64,000 nucleotides of DNA from Anthoceros angustus (lineage: Eukaryota; Streptophyta; Anthocerotopsida; Anthocerotales; Anthocerotaceae): NCBI GenBank assembly GCA_010909165.1, contig MU008172.1, positions 434,001 through 498,000 on the forward strand, written 5' to 3'. Shown here piece after piece: positions 1 through 12,830 of the stretch. Position 1 is the first letter of the stretch, and each line of letters begins with the position of its first letter. A model generated the notes under the pieces. The model was not told where the DNA came from. It worked only from the letters and a program-made list of their open reading frames with translations, and did no database searches. A program made the position numbers and the translations under genes.

Positions 1-86
1 CCCAAAAGCACATGGAAACACGTTGGCACCTGCTGCTCCTCTATGAAAACAAATGCTGAAGACAAATGAGGCGGGAGCGAGCATAC

Positions 87-1631
87 CTGGAAAGCTGATC
101 AGACACGTTCTGCGTAAGGAATACGCCCACCACAGAATCCACAACTGAGCCCATCCAGGGACAGAATGTATGATCCCCTGCCAGCGGAGGAGAGAAGCGT
201 AAGGACACCAGAGAGGAGGAGGAAGAGGAGGAGGAGCAGCAGGCAGAGGAAGAAACAGGATGTGAAAGTGCATACCTTGCACTTGGCCCACTCTACACAG
301 AAACACGTCCACCAAGATTTTCATTTTAGCCCTCTCTCCTTCCCATTTCCTGGACTGGATGCCGTCCTCATCGATAGCCTGGACTTTGCCCATGAGGAAA
401 TTCCAGCACTTGATCGTTTCTGCATCCAGCACAGTCTTGGCTCTGAACTTCTTCCTCTTGAGCTTGAGGTCTTGATACACGATCATGTCGGTGGCCCCGT
501 TGTGGGGTACAATTGCCAGCCTGAGCCTGCTGTCATCATCCGTGCATCCAGAGGCCTCCGTAAGCTGCGGCTGGTCCACAGCCTGAGGAGCAAGCGCCAG
601 CTGCAGATTGTGCGCAGGGGGCCTGCCAGCCTCCAGGCAGTGCTGCTGAGCCATGGCGTTGTGAGACTGGAGGTGGGCATCGTCGGGGAAGGCATTCCGC
701 ACAGCCAGTGGAGAGGGAGAGATGGGGAGGATCCAGGGCTCCGGAGAGTCCGCATTGTGGAAAGGCTGGATGCTCTCGTCCGCATTGTGGAAAGGTTGGA
801 TGCTCTCGTCCGCATTGTGGAAAGGCTGGATGCTCTCGTCCACGGTGCGGGCCGAGTGTGCGGAGCTGCGCCACACGGGACAGACCTGATTCCCTGTGCT
901 GCTGTTGGCGGCATTGCGCTGGAAGGCGTTGGCAGTAACCACGACCTGCGACCAACTTTGGTACAGCCTACAGGAGTCACAGGTGCAGGAGTGCGGGTGC
1001 CCTGGCCCCGGTGCTTGCACCGTCACAGCTGCAGCAGCAGAAGAAGAAGCAGCTTTGGCCCTGCCCCTCCTGCGCGACGGCGCTGCCTGGCCCTCTGCCT
1101 TGCCCCTTCTCTTCCTCGCAGGCTTCTCCTTTTCCACGCTGTTGTCCACGAAGTTGCGAATGCGTTGCTCTGCTGGATCCACAGTCTCCTGCTCCGCAAC
1201 AGGCTGCTGCTGCTTCCTGGGCCTGCCTTGCCTCTTCCGCGGCTTGTCCGCAGCATCCGGCTTGGGCGGCGCGGCCTTCTTCACTCGCACCTTGCGCTCC
1301 TTGAACACCTTGGGCGTGTACTTTTTCCTGGGCTTGTGCTCCGGAGTGGGCTCGCTGTTGAGATCGAAGAGGCCGGGGCCATCCGCCTTGCTCCTTCGGC
1401 TCAAGGGGACGGGGACGGTGTCGGCCAAGGGAGCCTCCTGTAGCTGCTTCTGCTGCACCTGAAAGGAAATTGGCAGCACCACCTCCAGCTCCCGTTCTGA
1501 GAGCACCACCTCCAGCTCCCGTTCTGAGAGCACCACCTCCAGCTCTCGTTCTGAGAGGACCACCTCCAGCTCCCGTTCTGAGATTTGCAAGAGGGAGGAG
1601 GTGAAGGCGGGGGCCTGGGGAGTGGGGGCCC

Positions 1632-1666
<35 letters not shown>

Positions 1667-3467
1667 TCGGGTGATTCCGGGAGAGAAGCAAGCGGCCTTC
1701 TGAGAGGTTCGCATCGCTTGTGCGGGGTGACAGGTGCCTGCAGCGGTAGCTGCCCCGGGCCTTGTGACTGTGCCTGTCCCGGCCCCGGAAATGCCGGATA
1801 GGAGGAGGCGGCATCGGGCACGGTAGAGCTGCTGCAGTCGACGGAGGTGGAAGGAGGGAAGGCAATTCTGTGCGCCTGCGCCTGCGCCTGCGCCTGCGGG
1901 GGAGGCGGAGCCGTAGTCGGAGTCGGAGGGTACTGGGTGGCTTGTACTCCGTAGGTCAAGCTCCTCCTGGCCGACGGCCTGAGAGGAGGTGTTTCCGCCG
2001 CTAGCCCATTCGGCTGGGTCCCCAAGATCGCAAACGCTTGCTCCACCATCTCCAGCGAGGAGGAGGGCCGGGCTGTAAAGCCCGGAGCTTGCTGCTGCTG
2101 CTGCTGCTGCTGCGGCGGCCAAAGGTGAAAGTGCTGCTGCAGCTGCTGCTCCTGCGGCCAAAGGCGAAACTGTTCCTGCTGCTGCTGCTGGTAAAGGAGC
2201 TGCTGCTGCTGAATGAGCTTCTGCTGAATGAGCTTCTCCTGCTGCTGCTGGTAAAGAAGCTGCTGCTGCTGCTGCTGCTGCTCGCGACAGAGCTGCTGCA
2301 CCATGGAATTCTGCGGGTAGGAGTAGAGGGAGGCAGGAGCGGGAGCAGGAGAAGGCGGGTAATTATACCAGCAGGCGGAGTCGGAGGGAGGGGGAGGCGT
2401 AGCAACAAGCGCAAGAGGAGCAGGAGGAGGAGGTGGTGGTGGGGAATCGCGAGGGAGGGGAGTGAAGGAATGAGGGGCAGGGGCAGGGCAGCGGCTATGG
2501 CTATGGCAGCAGCATCCGCACTGCGGCCGGAGCGTATGCTAGACCTGCTCATCAATCTGGGGCGTTTGCGGGAAGGGGCGGGTGACAAGTCCCGGTCCAG
2601 GTGTGACTCCGGGGGCGAGTCGTGAAGCCAGCCGAAGTTCCCGAAGTGCCCAGACTTGCTGCTCTCGGGGCTATGGGGCTGCCAGAAGCCCGGCAGCACC
2701 TGCACCTGTTCCTGCTCCTGCTCCTGCTCCTGCTCCTGCACTTGCTGCTGCGAGGCCTCTTCTTGGCGCTGCTGTTCCCGGTAATCCTGGAGGTCCCGGG
2801 AGGGAGGCGGGGTGTGGCATTGCGGGGGAGCATGGAGTGGGGGCATGTCCAGGTCCACCACCACCGACCTCTCTCCATCTGTTCCTGTTGCTGTGGTGGT
2901 GAGCATGGGGCGTTTCACCGGGAGCTTTCTCTTGCGGGGGCGGGGCTTGGGCTGGGGCTGGGGCTGTGGCGGGGTTGGCCCCTCGCTGTACAGCTCCTGC
3001 ACGCTGCGGACACGCCGGATGTCCATGGACGGCGACGCCGGGCGGTGGTGGGCGTCGGTGTCCGCCACCTTGGAGGCGCGCATGCGCATCCGCATGCGCA
3101 TGCAATTGCTGTTGCTGTTGCTCTTGCTCTTGCTGCTGCGCTCCTCTTGGCAAGGCTTCTTCCTGCTGCTGCTGTCGCTGCTGCTGCTGCTGCTGCTGTT
3201 GATTCTCCTCCTGAAGCTGCGCGCGCGGGTTCTACCCCATCTGGGCAGCGCCCGGAGGCCCTTGTCTCCCCAACTGGGCAGCGCCCGCAAGCACCTGTGG
3301 TTGCGGCTGCTGCTGCTGCTGCTGGTAGCTGCCTGGGCCTGGGCCGGGGCCGGGGCCGGGGGCCTGGCCTGGGCCTGGCGCACGGCCCGCTCCTGGAGCC
3401 TCTTGCTGCTGCGTTGGGGGGCGAGCCAGGAAGAAGACATTGTTTGAGCTTGGCCCAATGCAGGCAT
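87..3467 (-). CDS. DEMETER/ROS1-like DNA glycosylase, N-terminal part (runs off left edge)
   Basis: Bifunctional 5-methylcytosine DNA glycosylases of this family remove methylated cytosine in the nucleus. Exon 177-87 reads GDHTFCPWMGSVVDSVVGVF then LTQNVSDQLS, the conserved start of the glycosylase region. The exon ending at 276 (donor GTATGC) carries AIVPHNGATDMIVYQDLKLK, KTVLDAETIKCWNFLMGK and, further upstream, RKKYTPKVFKERKVRVKK, all typical of the family. This frame is open from an AG acceptor at 2310 down to 276 and is very rich in Q, with repeats SERELEVVL x4 and DESIQPFHNA x3. Farther upstream a different frame looks coding from ATG 3467 (MPALGQAQTMSSSWLAPQ) to about 2540. Its best donor (AG|GTCTAG, 2542) and the 2310 acceptor do not join in phase, so one junction is unresolved: missed intron, indel or sequencing error. 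The HhH-GPD core, iron-sulfur motif and C-terminal domain would lie beyond base 1. Family call sure; N-terminal model weak. Confidence 0.85.
751..840. repeat. 30-bp minisatellite, 3 units, in the DEMETER-like coding sequence
   Basis: Three head-to-tail 30-bp units (751-780, 781-810, 811-840) differ by one base or so. On the minus strand each unit encodes the decapeptide DESIQPFHNA, so copy changes keep the reading frame. Confidence 0.95.
1474..1581. repeat. 27-bp minisatellite, 4 units, in the DEMETER-like coding sequence
   Basis: Four near-identical 27-bp units, each encoding SERELEVVL on the minus strand. A GTCGGC hexamer run at about 1635-1669 encodes an alternating Asp-Ala stretch just upstream in the protein. 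Confidence 0.95.
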
Positions 3468-3520
3468 GCAAAGGCTGCTGCCGCTGCTGCTGCTGGTCCA
3501 ACTCCTGCTGTTGCGGGCTC
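2080..3520. repeat. CAG/CTG-rich low-complexity coding segment
   Basis: Dense CTG (plus) / CAG (minus) triplets, interrupted by CAA, GAG and CTC. They give polyglutamine in the chosen minus frame and polyserine or polyalanine in the other two. All three minus frames stay open for long stretches because of this composition, so open length alone is not evidence for a frame here. Confidence 0.9.
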
Positions 3521-4380
3521 CAGCCCCAGGCCAGGCTAGCCCACCGGCCAGCAGCCAGGCACCCTCTCCGCCCCGGTCGGACCACAGTCACCGGTACCAG
3601 ACCAGACCAGACCAGACCACAGGCCAGATCACACAGCCTGCTGCACCGGCCGTGCACTGTGCACTCTGCACACTGCACACTGCAGACTGCACAGTACAGG
3701 GCTGCAGTGTGCAGCGCCCCCTCTCCCTGCTTCCCTCCCTCCCTTTCCTGCCCTCCCTCTCCTCCCGTCCCGCTCTACTTATCCCGCACAGCCAGGGACC
3801 GGGACCGCGCCCTGCAGTACTACCTACCTAGGTACACCAGCTGCGTTGCAAGTTGCACCCAACGTCCATGAGAGAGAGAGAAGGGAGTGCTCGTCTGGAG
3901 TGCTCCACTCCAAGCAAACTGGGAGCACCTCCAATTCCAGGCCCAGCACATCCTACTACCATCGTCCCCGACGACTACAGACGCCACGCCACACTACTGC
4001 AGCGTGGAGGTCCAGGACCTGGGGCAGGACTCATCTCGTGAAAAGAGCACAGTGAGTGTGGAGGACTGATGGCATGAAAAGAGCACAGCCTCTGCTAGGG
4101 CGTCGCGGAGAAAGGAGAGGAAACCAGTGCCGCCGGTGCTGGTGCTGCAGAGCTGCAGAGCTGCAGTGCTGCAGTGCTGCAGCCAGCCAAGGCAACTGCA
4201 CCCATGGCTTGACACGCACTGCCGCTTAACGGCTCTTACCGTCTTTCTTCTTGGCCACATCGAATAACCTACCATTCTGGCCCGCAGTTAACCGCGGCAG
4301 ACACGGCCACAATCAAAGGCTGCATTAAATGCCCTACCCTCGTTTCCTCGTTTCTTCCTCGAGAGCTTGAGAGAGAAAGA
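3468..4380 (-). promoter_or_regulatory. Presumed promoter and 5' leader of the DEMETER-like gene
   Basis: Stretch upstream of the proposed start. It contains an ACCAG pentamer run (about 3597-3620), a run of CTGCA-type words (3655-3710) and pyrimidine-rich tracts. No convincing TATA box or coding frame was found, so the assignment rests on position alone. Confidence 0.35.
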
Positions 4381-6470
4381 AGGGCAGCCGGCAGCCAGGC
4401 CCAGCCGGCAGCCACACCCCACGGTGGGTCCCAACCCCAGCCCCAGCTCCAGCCCCAAGTCCCCGACCCCGAGCCCGAGCCCGACCCGGGCACCGGCCAC
4501 CGGGCCCGCGTCCGAGTCCGCTCTCATCAGCACGTCCCTTGTGTTTCTTGTGCCCATCCGACGTCCAACCCATTCAACTGACACGGAACCCATTCACAAA
4601 TCCAACCGACTCCTCCACTCCGATCACTACTCACTCACCTCCTCCCTAACGATATGCAGACCAGTAGTATTACTACAAGGCAAAGCCAAGCACCAGCCGC
4701 ATGCACGTCTGCTGAAGCACCCGCCACACTAATCTTTCTCTCTCCGTGCGGGTGATGAGCAAACGAACTGAGCAGTCGCCTCCCCCCCCCGAAAAAAAAA
4801 AACAATGCGATGGATGATCCGGTTGTAACAACCCACTCAATTCAATTCATCACTTGGACAAGACCACACCAGAATAAGACTCATGAGACCAGTCACCAGG
4901 CCAGGCCGGGCCACCGGAATCACAGCATAGCAGACCTCACCGCACCGCACCACACCGGACCAGCAGCATCACCCCTAATTTTGGAACTTGGCCTTCCTCT
5001 ACCACCATTGGCCCATTGCCAATCATCACCCAGCTGCGCCTCCTGTGCCCCTGCCCCCTCTAGAGGCCTGCATTCATATTGCACCTGCTGCTCCTTTTGA
5101 TCTCATTGTTCCGGCTACAATTAAGCCCTCCGCCTCTGGGCTCCACATTGCTGGGATGCATGTCACACCTAATCCACTCCCATTCAATGTAACTCCGCTT
5201 CCAGCCTCCCAGGGGGATCTATGTCGTGACTGCTCTTTTATTTTCCCCTCTCTTCATTTGTCCTTTCCAACTTCCACACCAACCACTTCTCCACCTCGGT
5301 ATATGGATTTGCATACATAATTCTCATAAAATTACCTATTTTTTAAGATATTCTACAAACGTCATTATAATACCTTTTCATTTAATTCATATTTTACACA
5401 TCTTCAATGAAATAATTCTTACACGTAATAAGAATAAATTAATTTAATCATAAACACTGTAAAAGGTGGACACAAGAATCTTTTCCCCAGACTGCGCAAC
5501 ACCTCGATGCTCACACTGCCTACGAGGTACCTAAGGTGAGGCTCTGAGAGGGTTGGAGAGTTGGAGTGTGTGACGAAGAGCAACAACATCCCTTCCACGT
5601 TCTCCTCCTTGTCGCTTGTTACAGTGGTGAGCGCGTGGTGATGAGAACGGGGTCATAGGCAGCCGCAAAATACCCTCCAACCCTCTCCGTTCCCGTTCCC
5701 GTTCCCGTTCCCGTTCCCGTTCCCGTTCCGATGTGCACCGACGATGAAAGCCAAAGCCGAGCCAAGGGAAGGTGCCAAGTGATGCGAGGTGCCAAGTGGC
5801 AGGCGCTACAGTGTCGTAAGTCGGACAAGCTCTTCGTCTTCATATCCACTCCCGAAGCCGAAAGCATCGGGTCCAGGTGGAGGTGGCAGGCAGTGCACGC
5901 GTGGGTCAGCCGTGGTCTGGTCACGATTCACATGCTCCACACCGACGTCTCACCACTCGCCCTTCACGCACGCACTGTCGCTGTCTGGCCCTCCTTTCCC
6001 AATTATAGATACCGCTAATCATCTCCTTTTGCCAAAGTAGCCAAATTTTTGCACCAACAAATTTAACTACTTTTTCTCCCTCCACGAATAACAAGTTAAA
6101 AAGTGGATCTTGAGATTATGCTTTCTGTACTACTGCACATATGCGTACAAGAGTTGACTTTCCAGTCATCCTTCTCATATTTTTATGCATATAGACTTCC
6201 TAAGCTTGTCCTTTGTCGTGGATGCTGAGTAGTTGATTATTCTTTGCTACTTGTATGTCATTTTGTTGTTGTTCGTTTTCTTGTTTTGATATGTTTATCC
6301 TTTTTCACTAAATAGAAATATATCTATGATTGTAATTTGTTGTAAGAATTAAGCAAAACAAACAATCTGTTGGAAGATGTGGTATGAGATGAGGTGGTAC
6401 GCACTTGGCATTCCAGTACATATTTGTTGGCGTACAAAGTGTGAGCACTGACTCATACAATCCAGGAATC
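4381..6470. other. Spacer without a recognisable gene
   Basis: Short open frames here have no recognisable domains. The stretch holds a C-run followed by an A-run (about 4781-4803), a hexamer array of GTTCCC at about 5689-5729, and AT-rich sequence after 5300. Confidence 0.6.
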
Positions 6471-6474
6471 TTCA

Positions 6475-6790
6475 CATGATATCTCTAGTACAAGAAGGGG
6501 GACACAAGGTGATTGCCAAAAAGAAGTGCTAGAGTACTTGAATGTGACTTGTGGATATTTACACAAACACCCAGCAATCACAAAGCTTGTATTAGATGTT
6601 TGTGGTACAAAAGGGGGTGGGTACATGGTAATGGAAGCATCACGCAATTCAAGAGCTTGTGTAAGCGGTGTACATATGTGGTTACAGAATCCATGGCAAA
6701 CAATCCAAGAGCTTATGTCAAATGTCTGCAGTACAAAATAGGGGGGGGAGTACACTGTACATGGTAAGGAGAGAAGCCGTTATGTACATA
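6475..6790. repeat. Imperfect ~130-140-bp direct repeats
   Basis: The motif GTACAA followed by a G-run and GTACATGG recurs at about 6490, 6605 and 6735. Each copy is preceded by a variant of CAATCCAAGAGCTT; a further weak copy lies near 6840. Non-coding, strongly diverged. Confidence 0.6.
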
Positions 6791-6944
6791 GGTACTTCTT
6801 TTGAAAATAGGCATGAACTTTGTGTTGTCCCAATTGTCAACAATCCAAGGGCCTCTGCCTTTGTTTCTTTATTTGTTTGCAGTACACCACACGAAGAGCA
6901 CACCAAAGGTACAAAGCCCACAGCACACCAACTGTAAAAAACGC

Positions 6945-7205
6945 CAGGGACTTCCAAGAAAAAAACGGATGCTAGGGTACTTCCAAGAAAAAAACGGGTG
7001 CTAGGGTACTTCCAACAAAAATGCAGGTACTAGGGTACTTCCAACAAAAATACGAGTGCTAGGGTACTTCCAGCAAAAATAAGCATGCCAGGGTACTTCC
7101 AAGAAAAAATATGGGTGCTAGGGTACTTCCAAGAAAAATACGGGTGCTAGGCTACTTCCAAGAAAAGTACGGGTGCTAGGGTACTTTCAAGAAAAATATA
7201 GGTGT
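6945..7205. repeat. ~30-bp tandem repeat, about 8-9 units
   Basis: Head-to-tail units with the core GGGTACTTCCAAGAAAAA followed by ACGGGTGCTA, each slightly different. There are no spacers between units, which excludes a CRISPR-like layout. It sits about 0.85 kb upstream of the phosphoesterase gene. Confidence 0.9.
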
Positions 7206-8057
7206 CGTGCGCCCTTAAATTTTCAATAATCCAAGGGCTTCTACTTTTTCTCCTTTGTTTGTTTGTAGTGGTATGTACCTGTGGTGTGGTGTACTACAAA
7301 CAAACCTATATATGTACATGTGTATGTATCAAGCACGTATGTAATTGGACACAAAATAATAAGCATATCTAATAGCAATACAATTCAAAGAGTATCTAGA
7401 GTATCCTCTTTTGCTGTACACAAACGTTTATCTTAAGTGAACTAAACTGAATTGAAATAAGGCTTCGAACCCAGCCTCTACGGTCTTGTTCTCACACGGG
7501 GGCATATCGTTTTGTGTATGTCATTTTGTGGGGACAAAATCTTTGAAAAGATAGCAAACGGTCTTGTGGTCGGGAATAAGGTTGTAACATGTATTTCCAA
7601 TATTCCAAGTTCCCCAGGCCAGGTACTTTGCACATCACTTATTGGCTAATACAAGAAAAAAACTTCATACAGAAGATTGCTTTTAATTTTTCATGAATTA
7701 AGGCGGCCATCCAACATGGAACTTGGTATATGGGCAACAACTTGTACTTCTGGAACTATTCACCCAGCTATTAAATGCTAAGTCCTTTGTTTTGATCAAA
7801 TGAGTTAAATCATACTAAGCCTTAAACCATAATAAACGAAACTCAGTTTTATTTTGTATTATATGCTTGCCTTCACTTCTTGTACAAGAATATGTATCGA
7901 TTTCTACTTTCTCAAAAAGAACATACCTTCTTTTGGATGCAAATGGGCTTTCTTGGAAATGATTCACAACATTGTAAAAAAGATAAACGTATACATGCTT
8001 CTGCACATATTTTTCAATAAATTAGACTGCAATCAATTAATATTCTAATCAACTAAA
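7206..8057. other. AT-rich spacer upstream of the phosphoesterase
   Basis: No gene seen. It presumably includes the promoter and 5' leader of the gene that starts at 8058, but no core element can be assigned. Confidence 0.5.
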
Positions 8058-11000
8058 ATGACAAAAATATTGGGATCAAGACTGTCATCAAGTTATTCAT
8101 ATCCTCATGAGCACTCTCGACATGCTATTTTCATTATATTAGCTGCATCTATTTTCTTTATTTCCACTGACAATTTGGAGAACCTTCTGTACAAGTTGGA
8201 CACCAATATTAAATGGTGGTCCATATATGCGTGTTTGTTTATGTTTTTCTACTTCTTTTCATCTCCCTTCTTGGGAAAGACTATCAAACCAAGCTATACT
8301 AACTTTAGTAGATGGTGAATACTTTAAAATTTTGTCCAAATCTGTCTTCATTATCTTCCAAATGATATTTTATCGTAATCTATAATAAAATTATGTTTGG
8401 CAGGTACATAGCGTGGCTTTTCATAGCTGCAGTTCAACATCTTCCAAGTTTCCAATCCATGGGGATGGACATTCGGATGAACCTTTCACTGTTTTTCACT
8501 TTATTTCTATCGTCTTTGCTTGTTATTCTTATCTTTCATATCATTTTTGTATCACTTTCATACATGGGTATAACTCCTGCTCAAGAAGAAAGATTTCCAG
8601 AATGGTATACAATCTTCCAGAATTGCATGGTACGTATGGATCAATCAACTGTTCCTTCATTTTCACTCGTTACAAGTTTCTTCTATAGTTGTACTGATTT
8701 TCGTTATGAATATTGCAGGTAATTAGCATAGCCTCTTGTGTCTTCTACAGTCATTGCGGCAACCGTTCGCCTCCAAAACCAAAGGAATCTGTTGACCAAT
8801 GGCTCACGAGCGATATATTTAGGAACTTGTGGCATTGGAATTCGTCATCTTTTCAAAGTACTTGGCCTCATATTCATGAAGTTAAAGAAAGAGTTTGTTT
8901 ACATTGGCTGGGACCAGTAGGATCAGCCAGAGATTATCCATTTTTTTCAAAATGGGTGCTTTATGGAGAGGTCTGTTAGCTTTCCGGAGGTATCTTGTCT
9001 TACAATGATTCTACAAGCAAATGCATATAGAAAATGCATAATGTTGAAAGCCTTTCATGAGTTACCATGTAGGTTTCAATACTACTACATTTGGAGTTTT
9101 GGCGATTGGTTTGACATACTTAATCTTTCCCTATGTATGAAACATCTTGCAGAAAGTGCGTATTGATAATAGTGTGGGGCGATCTGATAATATTTCTCCT
9201 GTTTATTCATTATGGGCAACATTGATTGGCTTATACATTGCAAATTCAGTTGTAGAATGCTCAAGTGGGTAAGTAAATAAAAGACTCACAGGTCACCACT
9301 TTGAGAAAGAACATCTCAAAGTAAGAATAACCTTGATCAATATAATCTGACTGAAGGGTATTTAGACCTGGAGCAGGTGGGAACTCACTCATCCTCTCTT
9401 TGTACACGAAGAAGATGAAGTTTTGATTAGTCCTACAAGGCCAAACTTTTTGGATATGGTACCTTGGTACTCAGGGTATGTTAATCTCTTTTATCAATTT
9501 TAATTTTATTTCATAAAAATATTAAGATAATTTGAAGGAGTTCTAATGTACCATAAAAGTAAAAGGAGTTTATGAAAAGGAATCTCTTGAATATATTTTA
9601 CACATGTGTTGCATGTGCATACTCAAGGACATCCGCAGACTTGCTTAAAACTACTTTTGATCTAGTGGTATCAGTGACTTTATTTTTAGGAAGATTCGAT
9701 ATGAGGACAATGCAGGTACTTCACGGTTTTTTTTTAAATTTTATTTCTTTGCTTATATTTCAACCTCTTGAAATAATTTTGTGCTTGAATACATGTATGA
9801 TATTAGGCGAATGTGACACAAGCACAACAATATGCGAGAGAAGACTTATTTTTACACACTCATTTCAGTGGACGAAGTGAGCTTTGGTTTGACTTCATGG
9901 CTGATACAGGAGATGGTGGAAATTCCACATATACTGTTGCTCGTTTATTAGCTCAACCATCTATTAAATTGATGAACAAAGAAAAAAAATCAGAGACATT
10001 GCCTCGAGCTCAGCTAGTTTTGCTTGGTGGAGACCTTGCGTATGTTGTCCAACTTATTTTTATAAATATGCTATGTAATATAATGATAGCATAAAACTCA
10101 AACTGCACCCTGTTTCTGGATTCAGATATCCTAATCCATCCTCATATTCTTATGAGCACCGGCTTATTCGTCCATTTGAGTATGCTTTGCAAGCGCCTTC
10201 ATGGTTCAAGAAAGAACATATTGCTGTTAAAAAGCCAGAACTTCCAACTTCTATTCAACTAATTGAAGAATATGATGGACCCCAGATTTTTGCCATACCT
10301 GGCAACCATGGTATGTATTTATATTTTCATGTTGATGTTTTGTTATCAGTTTATTCACTAAGATGATTTCTTCTAAAATATTATAATATTTTTGGTAGAT
10401 TGGTTCGATGGACTAGATACATTTATGAGATACATATGCCATAAAAATTGGCTTGGTGGTTGGTTATTACCTCAAGAAAAGAGTTATTTCGCTTTAGAGC
10501 TCCCACATGGATGGTGGGTTTTTGGTCTTGACCAAGCTCTACAAGCAGATATTGATATTATTCAATTCAAATACTTTACAGAAATTGTGAGAAACAAGGT
10601 TAGTTACATGTTCTTCTTAAACTATTTTTCTAAAATAAATGAATGAGATTAAATTTTTTGAAGAGCTTTTTTAAATGGTATCAATTGAAAGATTTTGTAC
10701 ATACAATGATTTTTTTCAATAGAAATATTAATTATTTATAAAATAGATATAATTATTTTTCACTATGACTAAACCTGTTAATCCAAGATTTCTAATAGTA
10801 TGAGGGTCTCTTTTATAGGTCAAAAAGAACGATTCTGTGATTTTTGTAACTCACGAGCCTAATTGGCTTCTAGACTGGTATTGGAACTCTGCGACAGGCA
10901 TCAATGTAGCACATCTTATACGAGATCACTTACAAGGACGATGTAGATTGAGATTAGCTGGGGATTTGCACCATTTTATGAGACACTCAGCTATTCCGTC

Positions 11001-12830
11001 GGAGGAACCAGCTCATATTGAGAATCTAATAGTAAACGGTTCTGGTGGAGCTTTCCTTCACCCGACTCACGTCTTTCAAGACTTTCGACAGTTTAATGGG
11101 TCTAATTATAAAAGAGAATCTGCATACCCTTCTATTGCGGAATCTAGAAAGGTAAACTCCTTATAAATATTATGGACCCTTGTTTGCGGAATGTATGAAT
11201 ATAGCTTGTATACATCTTCAAGATCATTTTTAGCATGTGTGTTGTACTATTTATTTTTAATCATTAAATATACAAATATATGAATAATACCACTTACAAT
11301 CATTTTATAGATTGCCTTAGGTAATATCATGAAATTTCGAAAGAAAAACTGGAGATTTGACGTATTTGGAGGAATTATATATTTCTTATTAGTTTTTTCA
11401 ATGTTACCACAAGTAGGTTGGCATTGCTTGATGAGATTTTTCCTGTTTGAGTTTTAAGCCACATAAGAATCAATCTAATTCTTTATTTGTTTTGGGGTTT
11501 AGTGCAATCTTGAGTTCATATTGGACTCAGGGTTTGTGTCCGTAAACTTTGATCAATTTATTGGAAAGATGGGTCAAGTCTTCATAAATACTATGGAGAA
11601 ATCTTATATTTCAATGGGAGGAGCAGTTGGACTATTGTTATTTGCAGTGTTCTTTGTGCCTAGAAAGGCATCCATGATAAAAAGAGTATCTATTGGATGT
11701 CTTCACGCAGGCGCACATCTTAGTGCTGCCATAACTCTGATGTTGCTACTTGAACTTGGAATAGAAACTTGTGTAGAACATAAGCTTCTCGGGACAGGCG
11801 GTAAGCTAGTATTTCAATATACTCCACTATTATGCAGTACTAACTAATGAACTATCAATATGTTTCAATAAACTTATTTTTTACGACATATTTTATAAAA
11901 AAATGTATGAGTGTTCTATAATATCGTTTACGTTTTTTATTTGAGATTTATTATTCATATTTTACAAAAGAATCACTAATCCTCCATTATACCTTGTTTT
12001 GAAGGTTTGTACCATCTTTATGAATGGTACCAGTCAAAAGAACATGTTCGTTTTCCTGATCCATATGGATTAAGAGCTCGCATCGAGTATTGGACACTTG
12101 GATTATACCCTGCGTGTATTAAATATCTTATGACTTTATTTGATGTTCCAGAGGTAACAAGGAAGAAATCAAGAATAATAATATTTAACTTTAGTATAAT
12201 TATTTAAATTTTAATATGATTAATCTAGTTCATATAAGATCACATTGATATTTCATCATTATTTTGATTGTCAAAATATATAGATGATGGCAGTAGCCAG
12301 AATCGAGATATGTGAAAAGGGATACTCTTCAGTTCCGCGCAGTATGATTCTTGTGTATTATCTCTCCATATTTCTATATTATTGGGTTTTTTCAACCCCT
12401 GTTGTTTCGTTGATATTCGGAAGCTATTTATACATAAGCATCAATTGGTTTCATTTACACTTTGATGAGGCATTTTCCTCTCTTCGAATTGCAAACTACA
12501 AGTCTTTTTGTCGATGTCATATAACAACTAAAGGGGATTTGGAAATCTACACGCTTGCAATTGATAAGGTAATATTCTAATTATATGATTGATGCTTTCT
12601 AGTAATAATACTTACATGCATACTTGTGCTAAATTTATTGTATTTAACATATGTAGGTTCCAAAAGAATGGATCCTAGATCCTTTTTGGGAGACTGAGCA
12701 AAAGCAAAACCCTAACTTACCAGAACATTTGAAAAAATTTCCTAGCCAATGGGTGCCACGTGGATTGTATAGGGAGAGAAATTGTAATGTACGAATTATA
12801 GATTACTTTGTGATTAAAAGTCTCGAGTGA
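8058..12830 (+). CDS. Membrane calcineurin-like metallophosphoesterase, 15 exons, 998 aa
   Basis: Exons: 8058-8314, 8404-8629, 8719-8970, 9153-9268, 9377-9475, 9628-9715, 9807-10039, 10126-10310, 10399-10598, 10819-11151, 11311-11412, 11503-11800, 12005-12153, 12284-12568, 12657-12830. All junctions are GT-AG, and the exons sum to 2,997 nt with no stop. Metal-binding motifs come in family order: GGDLAYP (about residue 421), GNHD (485), THEPNW (563), GDLHH (601) and GGAFLHPTH (628). Hydrophobic segments in the first 160 residues (for example FTLFLSSLLVILIFHIIFVS) and after residue 680 suggest several membrane spans on both sides of the catalytic domain. It matches a plant family of about 1,000 residues that I know only as calcineurin-like phosphoesterase; substrate and membrane are unknown. 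The ATG at 8058 is the first in frame. Introns are AT-rich and short (about 77-220 nt). Confidence 0.93.

Noticed and set aside
166-1443. 425-codon plus-strand open frame
   Set aside because: It lies opposite clear DEMETER-family sequence on the minus strand. The open frame is a by-product of GC-rich repeats.
977-2161. 394-codon minus-strand frame rich in alanine and arginine
   Set aside because: It is a shifted reading of the CAG-rich exon; the neighbouring frame carries the conserved family motifs.
4367-4732. 121-codon proline/serine-rich plus frame
   Set aside because: Low-complexity composition, no domain, and it lies in the presumed upstream region of the minus-strand gene.
6945-7205. 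Possible CRISPR array
   Set aside because: Units are contiguous with no unique spacers, and the genome is eukaryotic.
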